Part shown: one piece after another, positions 1 through 5,424 of the stretch
Layout: every line of letters starts with the position of its first letter
Position numbering within the stretch: the first letter of the stretch is position 1
Assembly (NCBI GenBank): GCA_020853455.1
Contig: JADYYV010000359.1
Coordinates: 1 to 8,645, forward strand
DNA length: 8,645 bases
Source: Alphaproteobacteria bacterium
GTDB taxonomy: Bacteria; Pseudomonadota; Alphaproteobacteria; Micavibrionales; UBA2020
Direction of reading: 5' to 3'
The notes under the pieces: model-generated
Databases searched by the model: none
What the model saw: the letters and a program-made list of their open reading frames with translations, nothing else
Told to the model about the DNA's origin: nothing
Program-made: the position numbers and the translations under genes

Positions 1-18
1 GAGCCCGACACCTTCACA

Positions 19-52
19 CCCGCCGCGTTCCACTCGCGGCGGGTTTTTATTT
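19..52 (+). terminator. Rho-independent terminator of an upstream gene
   Basis: A perfect 9-bp GC-rich stem (CCCGCCGCG at 19-27 with CGCGGCGGG at 35-43) encloses a 7-nt loop and is followed at once by TTTTTATTT (44-52). This is a textbook intrinsic terminator. It must end a gene lying to the left of the window, and it separates that gene from the one starting at 66. Confidence 0.93.
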
Positions 53-65
53 AAAAGGATGACCT

Positions 66-548
66 ATGGCATCGACCCAGCAACAAAGTTTTTCCGCTCT
101 CTCCCATTTCCCGCCGCCGCCCCGCCTCGATAAAAAGTATCTTGAAGCCGATGCTCCATCCCTTTATGCGCTGGCTGAGGCGTACCGCCACGCGGCGCAG
201 CCCTTGTGGCAGCACGACCGGAAACTGAGCCCGATAGATCGCTTGCCGTTTCGCCTGCTGGCCGCGCATGCCATCGAATTATGTCTCAGCGCGTATCTGC
301 TGCAAGCGGGCATTGCAGGCGAAGATGTTCGCGGATTTCAGCATAATCTTGCCGTGCGGCTGGTGGCGGCAGGCGAAAAAGGCCTGCTTTTGCGCAAACG
401 CACGATCGAGCATTTGCAGCGGATGGACAAAGACAGAGAATACCTGATGACGCGCTATAACCCGGCGCCGCTTGCGATGGCCGAACTCACACGGGTAAAG
501 GCGACGTTGGACGAACTATTCGATAAAACCGGCAAAGCCTTCAACTGA
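66..548 (+). CDS. HEPN-like small helical protein
   Basis: This 160-residue soluble protein is predicted to be mostly helical, with no signal peptide or membrane segment. Residues about 62-100 (FRLLAAHAIELCLSAYLLQAG, then a short loop and FQHNLAVRLV) follow the pattern of HEPN-type helices, in which a His-Ala-Ile-Glu-Leu helix is followed by a G-x(n)-H-x-L helix. A second conserved-looking block is RKRTIEHLQRMDKDREYLMTRY (110-131), whose charged Arg-rich helix could carry the active or binding residues. The canonical RNase motif R-x4-6-H is not obvious, so nuclease activity is not claimed. HEPN proteins often act in RNA cleavage or nucleotide binding, or as toxin-antitoxin partners, but no partner gene is adjacent. 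The start is supported by AAAAGGA at 53-59, 6 nt ahead of ATG. The preceding terminator suggests its own transcription unit, although no clear promoter fits between the two. Family assignment is by pattern only. Confidence 0.85.
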   Translation: MASTQQQSFSALSHFPPPPRLDKKYLEADAPSLYALAEAYRHAAQPLWQHDRKLSPIDRLPFRLLAAHAIELCLSAYLLQAGIAGEDVRGFQHNLAVRLVAAGEKGLLLRKRTIEHLQRMDKDREYLMTRYNPAPLAMAELTRVKATLDELFDKTGKAFN

Positions 549-574
549 TGCGCCGTAACTCATTTTCCGCATCA
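546..574 (+). other. Inverted repeat over the stop codon of the HEPN-like gene
   Basis: TGATGCG (546-552, containing the TGA stop) can pair with CGCATCA (568-574) across a 15-nt loop. No T-run follows, so it is not a standard intrinsic terminator. It may stabilise the 3' end of the transcript or be chance. Confidence 0.35.
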
Positions 575-825
575 TCCGCCGCTTTGCGATAAACGGTGAA
601 ACCTTCACATATACTTATCACTTCCGTGCTTTTTTGCGCGCATCCGCGACCGAAACAATTCTTTAAACATTGTTCACTAGGGTCATCTCTAGTGCGGGAC
701 GACTCGCCACGCGAATATGAATATTTGTGGATAAATCTGGACTTTTTTCGATGCGATATGTTCAGATGAATTTCCACTACGGCGTGACAGTCGAGGGTGA
801 GCCCGCCAGGGCAGGGAGATAACAG
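549..825. other. Intergenic region with several dyads, no gene called
   Basis: This 277-base stretch has lower GC than its surroundings. It holds an 8-bp hairpin (675-694), a short AATAT-GA-ATATT dyad (714-725) and the leader of the metallopeptidase gene. A GTG-started 78-codon frame runs through it on the minus strand but has no ribosome binding site or recognisable content. I could not identify a confident promoter for the gene at 826. Confidence 0.6.
675..694. other. Hairpin or operator-like dyad
   Basis: CACTAGGG (675-682) pairs with CTCTAGTG (687-694), 8 bp with one G-U, around a TCAT tetraloop. It is not followed by T residues. In DNA it reads as a dyad with perfect outer CACTAG/CTAGTG arms, 131 bases upstream of the next start codon. 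It could be an operator for the metallopeptidase gene. Confidence 0.4.
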
Positions 826-833
826 ATGTCACG
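783..833 (+). promoter_or_regulatory. Leader structure that would sequester the start codon
   Basis: CGTGACA (783-789) is a perfect complement of TGTCACG (827-833), whose first two bases are the T and G of the ATG at 826. The stem encloses a small inner hairpin, GCCC/GGGC (801-804 with 809-812), and the ribosome binding site GGGAGA (814-819). If it folds, the mRNA would hide both the start codon and the Shine-Dalgarno sequence. It matches no riboswitch class I know, and function is inference. Confidence 0.35.
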
Positions 834-2064
834 TAAGCCTGAAAAAGCGACCCCATATTTCATGATCGTGCGTCCCTTCAATATGGTCGCGCCGCCGACA
901 CCTGTCTGCGAAGCGCCGACCTTCAAGCCTCCGTCGCCCCCCGTCGATCGCGGCGACTGGACCATCCCCGTCATGGATGAAAACGGCGCGCCCGCTTTCG
1001 CCCGCCCCGCAGTGCCCGTCGATTTCATCGGCACCATCAATGTCGAAAAGCCCGATCCGTTCCTGTCGGACGCCGCCAAGGCAAAACGCCAGGCGCATCT
1101 GGACCGCGAAGCGGAGCTGAACCGCGACTGCCTTGAAAAGGCGGTTTTCATTTTGTCGCAGAGCCCGACCGGCCGCGACGTGCTGGAACAAATGACCAAG
1201 GAAGGCTACCGCATCGTGTTCGACGAACGCCGCACGGGCGATCGCGGCGCGGGCGGGCTTTGCGATCCGTCGGAAAAACTCATCATCCTGCGCGGGCACG
1301 ACGATCCGGGTTATATGGCGCTGCTGCTCGGCCATGAATCGGTCCATGCGGTGCAGAACACGCGCCACGATCTTTTCCCGTCCACGCGCCACAAGCCTGA
1401 AGTCGGCATCAAGATGTCGTTCGCGATCGAGGCGGATGCCTATGCGCAGCAGTCGCAGATTGCATTGGAACTGGCCTACGGCGATCCGCAGGGCCCGAAA
1501 GACCAGTGGAAGATGCAAGAACCGCTGCTGCAAATGCGCGAGCGTTTCCCCGATATCATCAAGGCCGCCGAACGCGTGCTGATTTCCGACAAGCAATTGC
1601 AAAACGGGGCGACGGTTGCCGCCGCCTACGAAGCCTTCTACGACAATTTCTATCTGCGCACCTTCTATGAAGACGCGCATATCGACTGGGCGAACCAGTA
1701 CGCGCCCAAGCTGAAGGGTTCATTCCCCTGGCTGCAGCGCCATTTCAGCAAAGACACCGACAGCCAGTGGATCAAGGACCGCATCCAGCATCGCGGCCGC
1801 CCGTACCTGAACGAACACCTGCCGAACATGACGTTTGACGACGCGCGCCATTCGGGCCTGACCGATGTGACGCAGAAAAAAATCCAGCGCTTCTACAAAA
1901 ACCATGTGAAGGGCGATGCACCCGAGCTGAAAAAATACGGCGTGCATATGCGCGATGCGGCGGAACTGGTGCTGGGCCTCACGACCGGCATCCATGCGAT
2001 CTTCAAGCCGGGCGACGCGCCGCCCAAGGCCAGCGACCGCACGCCGCCGCGCTGGAATAGCTAA
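826..2064 (+). CDS. Predicted zinc metallopeptidase (HExxH), possibly DUF6782-like
   Basis: This 412-residue protein has no signal peptide or membrane segment. Residues 170-174 read H-E-S-V-H inside a hydrophobic helix (MALLLGHESVHAVQN), the classic zincin HExxH. E202 in FAIEADAY, 28 residues after the second His, is well placed to be the third zinc ligand, as in small gluzincin-like peptidases. A strand-rich segment before the helix (YRIVFDERR...LIILRG, 128-157) fits the beta-sheet edge of such domains. The N-terminal 75 residues are Pro-rich and probably disordered. The C-terminal half holds an aromatic helix (YEAFYDNFYLRTFYEDAH, 268-285). The layout recalls the DUF6782 putative metallopeptidase family, which I name from memory. 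The start has GGGAGA 6 nt upstream. The substrate is unknown. The next gene downstream has its own strong promoter, so this gene is probably monocistronic. Confidence 0.9.
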   Translation: MSRKPEKATPYFMIVRPFNMVAPPTPVCEAPTFKPPSPPVDRGDWTIPVMDENGAPAFARPAVPVDFIGTINVEKPDPFLSDAAKAKRQAHLDREAELNRDCLEKAVFILSQSPTGRDVLEQMTKEGYRIVFDERRTGDRGAGGLCDPSEKLIILRGHDDPGYMALLLGHESVHAVQNTRHDLFPSTRHKPEVGIKMSFAIEADAYAQQSQIALELAYGDPQGPKDQWKMQEPLLQMRERFPDIIKAAERVLISDKQLQNGATVAAAYEAFYDNFYLRTFYEDAHIDWANQYAPKLKGSFPWLQRHFSKDTDSQWIKDRIQHRGRPYLNEHLPNMTFDDARHSGLTDVTQKKIQRFYKNHVKGDAPELKKYGVHMRDAAELVLGLTTGIHAIFKPGDAPPKASDRTPPRWNS

Positions 2065-2075
2065 ACGGCTGATTT

Positions 2076-2112
2076 GTTTATATAAACCGCCAGGCAGGCG
2101 GTTCCATAAACC
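2076..2112. other. Nested inverted repeats between two transcription units
   Basis: GTTTATATAAAC (2076-2087) is a perfect 12-bp palindrome. It overlaps a 7-bp hairpin, AACCGCC (2085-2091) with GGCGGTT (2097-2103), and GGTT (2100-2103) can alternatively pair with AACC (2109-2112). No T-run follows on either strand, so a standard intrinsic terminator is unlikely. It lies between the metallopeptidase stop and the -35 box at 2114, so it may be an operator or a weak 3' end. Confidence 0.4.
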
Positions 2113-2113
2113 A

Positions 2114-2141
2114 TTGACATAACACATCAAATCTTTATACT
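2114..2141 (+). promoter_or_regulatory. Sigma-70-type promoter for the first paralog pair
   Basis: A perfect -35 TTGACA (2114-2119) and a -10 TATACT (2136-2141, five of six consensus) are separated by 16 bp. Transcription would start near 2148, giving a leader of about 25 nt before the ATG at 2174. This is the strongest promoter match in the window. Confidence 0.75.
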
Positions 2142-2173
2142 CGGCCCTGCATTTCAAAAGGTAGGGACGGGCA

Positions 2174-3073
2174 ATGGCCGAATCCGGCTGGCAGGAAACG
2201 GTAGAAAAAATCAGGACGGCGCTGAAGGCCGCGCCAGTCGCGGAGGGCGTTTGCGTCATCGGCGATGCCCTGCGCCCGCAGCTGGCCGAGATGCTCGCCG
2301 AACCGCTGAAGGAAAACAACCGCATCGTGTTTACGGCGGGGCAGCTGGATACGGCGCAGGCCGGCGGGCTTGCGCGCGCGGGTCTTATAAAGTGGTGGCA
2401 TGTCTATGCGGGCGCCTCCTATTTCGGCAAGCCGGACAACCTGCGCGCCCTGCGCGCGCTCTACGACGCCGATAAGGGCGCCGGCGATCCGCATGACAGT
2501 TTTGATTCCACGCTCACCTGGGCGTCGCATCCGCATAACGTGACCAAGGGAATCGTCACGCGCATGGATCCCGAAACGGTCGCGCTGCTGATCGAATGGG
2601 GCGCGAATGTGAACCACGAAAACGGCAAATATTACGGCTACGTGCTGCGCGGGTCGCCTGCGGAAATCATCGCGATCTATCTCGACAGCGGCGCGCCGAA
2701 ACAGGCGGCCGAAACGGCGCTGCAGGAAATGACGGGCGCCAAGAATTATTTGCAGGCGCAGCGTATCGACAACGCGCTGGGCGGCGACGGCATCTATGCC
2801 AAGGTCGACGCCCAGACGCTGATGACGACGCAGTTCATCGGCGAGCCCGAAGGCGTCGCGACGCTGAAAACCATTTATAATTTCCGCAGCCGCCGCCTGA
2901 ATGAAATCTACACGCCGCCCGGGCAGGGCGCTCCATCTGCCATGACATCGACGGATTTCGCGGGTGTTGACGCCGGCAGCCTGCGCCGCGCGCAGGAAAA
3001 ACTGGAACAGCTGGGCGGCCGGCCGGCTGACGTGCTGGAAAAACCCAGACTGGCGGCGATGAAAAATGGCTGA
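2174..3073 (+). CDS. Modular paralog: GQLDT/ankyrin-like region plus shared C-terminal module
   Basis: This 299-residue protein is not a family I recognise. Three parts are visible. The N-terminal part has GQLDT at 56-60, then a helix LARAGLIKWW (66-75) and SYFGKPD (82-88). The middle has ankyrin-like segments, clearest at ETVALLIEWGANVNHENG (134-151). The C-terminal module (about 208-284) contains TLMTTQFIG, a core IYNFRSRRLNEIY (234-246) and AQEKLEQLGGRP (273-284), followed by a short Lys/Pro tail. No signal peptide or membrane helix is seen, so it is cytosolic or exported by a leaderless route. GGGA at 2164-2167 lies 6 nt ahead of the start. Its last 8 nt (ATGGCTGA) overlap the start of the next gene, so the two are almost certainly co-translated. 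The ankyrin-like part suggests protein binding, which is inference. Confidence 0.92.
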   Translation: MAESGWQETVEKIRTALKAAPVAEGVCVIGDALRPQLAEMLAEPLKENNRIVFTAGQLDTAQAGGLARAGLIKWWHVYAGASYFGKPDNLRALRALYDADKGAGDPHDSFDSTLTWASHPHNVTKGIVTRMDPETVALLIEWGANVNHENGKYYGYVLRGSPAEIIAIYLDSGAPKQAAETALQEMTGAKNYLQAQRIDNALGGDGIYAKVDAQTLMTTQFIGEPEGVATLKTIYNFRSRRLNEIYTPPGQGAPSAMTSTDFAGVDAGSLRRAQEKLEQLGGRPADVLEKPRLAAMKNG

Positions 3074-3938
3074 CGCGAAAGACATCGAAAAGAAAGTCGC
3101 CGATTTCACCCAGCTGCTGACGCGCGTCGTGCAGACCGGCGGCAACTGGTATATCCCCGAAGACGTGAAGGCGCAGTTCCAGAAACAGTCGCACAACCCC
3201 GACATCAACGACATCAACGTCGCCGTGTTCGGGCAGCTCGACACCGACAAAATGATCGCGCTTGCGCGGGCGGGCGCGGTGCATTGGTGGCAGCCCTTCA
3301 CCGGCAAGGCTTTCTTCGGCGATGCCGACGGCATGAAAAAAATCTATAACGCCGTGCCTGCGGAATCGCGCCCCAATGCCACCAGCGCGATGACCTGGGT
3401 CTGCTTCCCCTACAAGGCCGCGGGCGTTTCGAACAAGATCGAGGTGGCCGTGCTGCGCCAGCTGTTCGACTGGGGCGCGGATGTGAACGAGAAAAAAGGC
3501 GAATGGCTGGAAAAGGCTGTGCGCCAGCTCGACGGCGAACCGCTGAAGGAATTCGTGAAGCGCGGCAGTATCGCGACCGTCTTCAAGGCGATGGACGCGA
3601 TCACCGATGACACGCGCCGCGCGGAAATCCAGAAGCTGCTGCAAAAACCCACCAGCTATGTGAAGGTCGACGACGACACGCTCAGCGAAACCAAATTCAT
3701 CCCCGACGCGCAGGGCGGCTCCACCTTCAAGGCGCTGTTCAATTTCCGCGCCCGCCGCGTGAACGAAGTGTTTGAAGGCCCGGACCGCAAAACGGTCTTC
3801 ATGACCTCCGCCGCCTTCGGCGACTATGATTCGGCGGCGATCGATTTCGCGCGCGAAAAACTGAAATCGCTGGGCGGCAAGCCGAATGACGGGGGCGCAA
3901 AGCCCGCATTTCGCGGCCTCTCCGCGCCGCAGGCTTAA
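3066..3938 (+). CDS. Modular paralog: GQLDT/ankyrin-like region plus shared C-terminal module
   Basis: This 290-residue paralog has the same architecture as the preceding gene. GQLDT falls at exactly the same position (56-60), followed by LARAGAVHWWQPFTGKAFFG (66-85) and an ankyrin-like VLRQLFDWGADVNEKKG (129-145). The C-terminal module spans about 199-273: DTLSETKFIPDAQGG, core LFNFRARRVNEVF (224-236), AAFGDYD (249-255) and AREKLKSLGGKP (262-273). A Pro/Ala-rich tail follows. Two Trp residues (W74, W75) are shared with its neighbour. Its ATG lies inside the upstream gene (8-nt overlap), and no independent promoter is apparent, so it is the second gene of a two-gene operon. The pair probably arose by tandem duplication with later divergence, since DNA identity looks low outside the core motifs. 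Function is unknown. Confidence 0.93.
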   Translation: MADAKDIEKKVADFTQLLTRVVQTGGNWYIPEDVKAQFQKQSHNPDINDINVAVFGQLDTDKMIALARAGAVHWWQPFTGKAFFGDADGMKKIYNAVPAESRPNATSAMTWVCFPYKAAGVSNKIEVAVLRQLFDWGADVNEKKGEWLEKAVRQLDGEPLKEFVKRGSIATVFKAMDAITDDTRRAEIQKLLQKPTSYVKVDDDTLSETKFIPDAQGGSTFKALFNFRARRVNEVFEGPDRKTVFMTSAAFGDYDSAAIDFAREKLKSLGGKPNDGGAKPAFRGLSAPQA

Positions 3939-3942
3939 GCTA

Positions 3943-3971
3943 TTGACATATTACCCGCAGTTTCCTATGAA
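3943..3971 (+). promoter_or_regulatory. Promoter for the second paralog unit
   Basis: A perfect -35 TTGACA (3943-3948) lies five bases after the upstream stop codon. It is followed after 17 bp by TATGAA (3966-3971, four of six consensus). The predicted start is near 3978, leaving about 33 nt before the ATG at 4011. Confidence 0.6.
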
Positions 3972-3980
3972 AAAGACTGC
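3957..3980. promoter_or_regulatory. Operator-like dyad over the -10 box
   Basis: GCAGT (3957-3961) is mirrored by ACTGC (3976-3980). Inside it, TTTC (3961-3964) is mirrored by GAAA (3969-3972) around CTAT. The near-palindrome covers the proposed -10 of the promoter at 3943, where a repressor could bind. A role as operator is inference. Confidence 0.35.
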
Positions 3981-4010
3981 CTCATAACAAAAGACAGCAC
4001 GGAAGCCGAC

Positions 4011-4346
4011 ATGCCTATCCGCGACCTTTACAATGCCAATGCCGCAGCTGAAAACGACAGCCGCCATTTCGCCGAAAAGGTGAACGACAACGTGCTGTTC
4101 ACCGAATTCAGCCATAACGGAAAATTCGTGCAGAAAGCGTATTTCGATTTCCTGACCGAAACCGTCTCGCTGCTCGTCAACACCTCGAACAACGACCGCA
4201 CGCTCACCTTCGCGGAAATGGACCCGAAGGTGCTGCAGCTGCACCGCGATATCCTGATCGAACTCGGCGGCCGCCCGCAGCCCCTGTCTGCGTCTGTCTT
4301 GAAACCGGCGCTCTCTGTCCCGTCGCGGAAAGGCCTCAACACGTGA
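4011..4346 (+). CDS. Stand-alone, diverged copy of the shared C-terminal module
   Basis: This 111-residue protein consists almost wholly of the module that ends its four neighbours. Residues 20-89 align with it: EKVNDNVLFTEFSHNG for the entry strand, KAYFDFLTETVSLLVN (42-57) in place of the F-N-F-x-x-R-R-V-N-E core, FAEMDPK for the F-x-x-Y-D turn, and HRDILIELGGRP (78-89) for the closing helix. The Arg pair of the core is missing, so the copy is clearly diverged. A Pro/Ser/Lys-rich tail follows. It is not a broken remnant of a longer gene, since a promoter and a GGAAG ribosome site (4001-4005) lie directly upstream. Its TGA overlaps the GTG start of the next gene (GTGA), which indicates translational coupling and perhaps a physical pairing of the two products. 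Confidence 0.88.
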   Translation: MPIRDLYNANAAAENDSRHFAEKVNDNVLFTEFSHNGKFVQKAYFDFLTETVSLLVNTSNNDRTLTFAEMDPKVLQLHRDILIELGGRPQPLSASVLKPALSVPSRKGLNT

Positions 4347-5338
4347 ACAACGATCTGCTGCGCCCCTCCAGCGACCCTGAAATCTGGAAGCTCTGCGCCG
4401 CCGAGATGAACGGCGTGATGGCGACGATCGATTTTGAATCCGCGCGACGCCTGCCCTCCGCGACGCTGACCGAACGCGATGCGCAGACGCAGCGCGACCT
4501 TGCGATCGACGCACCGCGCAAGCTGGTCGGGCAGATGCAGCAGATGCAATGGGGCGGCAACCGCACGCATTTCACCTATGGCCAGCTTGATACGGAAGCG
4601 CTGGTCTTGCTGGCGGAACGCAAGCTTGTCAGCTGGCAGGAAATCTTCAACGCCAAGGCATCGTTCGGCAAGCCCGACGATCTTGAACGCATCCGCACGC
4701 AGGCCTTGCTGTCCGGCGCGACGATCAATATCAACAGCGCGCTTGCCCATGCGTCGAAGCCCGCCAACATGGTGGCGGGGCTGCGCTTTGACGGCAACTA
4801 CGCGACGACGGAATATTTGTTCCGGCAGGGCGCGGATCCGAACATGGATAACAACGGCGTGCTGTTCTACACCGTCGTCGAACAGGGCCGCAGCGATATC
4901 GGCCGCCTGTTCGCGAAATTCGGCCAGAACGGTCTGCTGAATGTCGAGATGTGGGTGAACAAGGCCAAGGCCGACCGCAAGATCAAGCTGCATGAAGACC
5001 TGCGCAAGATCCATTGGGAATACGGGCGCTATCATGTGCTGGATAACGAAACGCTGCAGGAAACCAAAATCTTCCCCGATAACGGCGGGTCGCTGAAAAT
5101 CCTGTTCAACTTCGCGTCGCGCCATGTGACCGAAATGCTGGAACTGCCGAACCCGAAACAGGTCATCGTCAAGGATTACAGCTTCGATGATTACGGACAG
5201 CAGGCGCTGGAATCGGCGCGCGCGAAAATGATCGATATGGGGGCAAACCCGTCCGGCATCGACCTGCCCTTGCGCGGTAAATCGGTGGTGCCGAAACCCG
5301 CCACGTTCGGCCTGCCCGGAAAGCCGACAACACCCTGA
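4343..5338 (+). CDS. Modular paralog with extended N-terminus and shared C-terminal module
   Basis: At 331 residues this is the longest family member. About 24 extra residues precede the GQLDT motif (80-84), which is followed by LAERKLVSWQEIFNAKASFG (90-109) and KPDDLERI. Only one of the two Trp residues of the pair at 2174/3066 is kept. The ankyrin-like stretch is TEYLFRQGADPNMDNNG (156-172). The C-terminal module spans about 229-303: ETLQETKIFPDNGG, core LFNFASRHVTEML (254-266), YSFDDYG (279-285) and ARAKMIDMGANP (292-303). A long Pro/Lys-rich tail ends the protein. The GTG start is chosen because it overlaps the upstream stop as GTGA, the usual coupling arrangement. The first in-frame ATG, 63 nt later at 4406, is the alternative. 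No signal peptide is seen. Function is unknown. Confidence 0.9.
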   Translation: MNNDLLRPSSDPEIWKLCAAEMNGVMATIDFESARRLPSATLTERDAQTQRDLAIDAPRKLVGQMQQMQWGGNRTHFTYGQLDTEALVLLAERKLVSWQEIFNAKASFGKPDDLERIRTQALLSGATININSALAHASKPANMVAGLRFDGNYATTEYLFRQGADPNMDNNGVLFYTVVEQGRSDIGRLFAKFGQNGLLNVEMWVNKAKADRKIKLHEDLRKIHWEYGRYHVLDNETLQETKIFPDNGGSLKILFNFASRHVTEMLELPNPKQVIVKDYSFDDYGQQALESARAKMIDMGANPSGIDLPLRGKSVVPKPATFGLPGKPTTP

Positions 5339-5365
5339 TATATCAATAACTTGCCATATGCACAG

Positions 5366-5394
5366 TTGACAGCTGCCGCCCTAGCCTTTATCTT
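5366..5394 (+). promoter_or_regulatory. Promoter for the third paralog unit
   Basis: A perfect -35 TTGACA (5366-5371) and a -10 TATCTT (5389-5394, four of six consensus) are spaced by 17 bp. Transcription would begin around 5401, about 24 nt before the ATG at 5425. It is the third perfect TTGACA placed just upstream of a member of this family. Confidence 0.6.
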
Positions 5395-5413
5395 ATGTAA
5401 ATCATAAAATAAA
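5387..5413. promoter_or_regulatory. 27-bp imperfect palindrome over the -10 and start site
   Basis: TTTAT-C-TTATG (5387-5397) is mirrored by CATAA-A-ATAAA (5403-5413) around TAAAT. Ten of eleven positions pair. It covers the -10 box and the likely transcription start of the gene at 5425 and runs up to its ribosome site. Because only the 3' half would be transcribed, a DNA operator is more likely than an RNA hairpin. Confidence 0.45.
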
Positions 5414-5424
5414 GGAAGACCGGC

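Noticed and set aside
541..777. 78-codon GTG-started minus-strand frame in the gap
   Set aside because: No ribosome binding site lies upstream of the GTG, the composition is unlike neighbouring genes, and the region is better explained as regulatory.
783..833. Known riboswitch class in the metallopeptidase leader
   Set aside because: I compared it by eye with the TPP, SAM-II, SAM/SAH, c-di-GMP and ZTP core motifs, and none is present.
829..1680. 283-codon minus-strand open frame opposite the metallopeptidase gene
   Set aside because: Its residues are Arg/His/Val-rich as expected from the antisense of GC-biased codons. The plus-strand frame carries HExxH and a good ribosome site.
2135..3334. 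399-codon minus-strand open frame
   Set aside because: It runs antisense to two well-supported paralogs and their promoter. Its product has antisense-type composition and no recognisable domain.
4028..5125. 365-codon minus-strand open frame
   Set aside because: It is antisense to the genes at 4011 and 4343, which share a conserved module with their neighbours.
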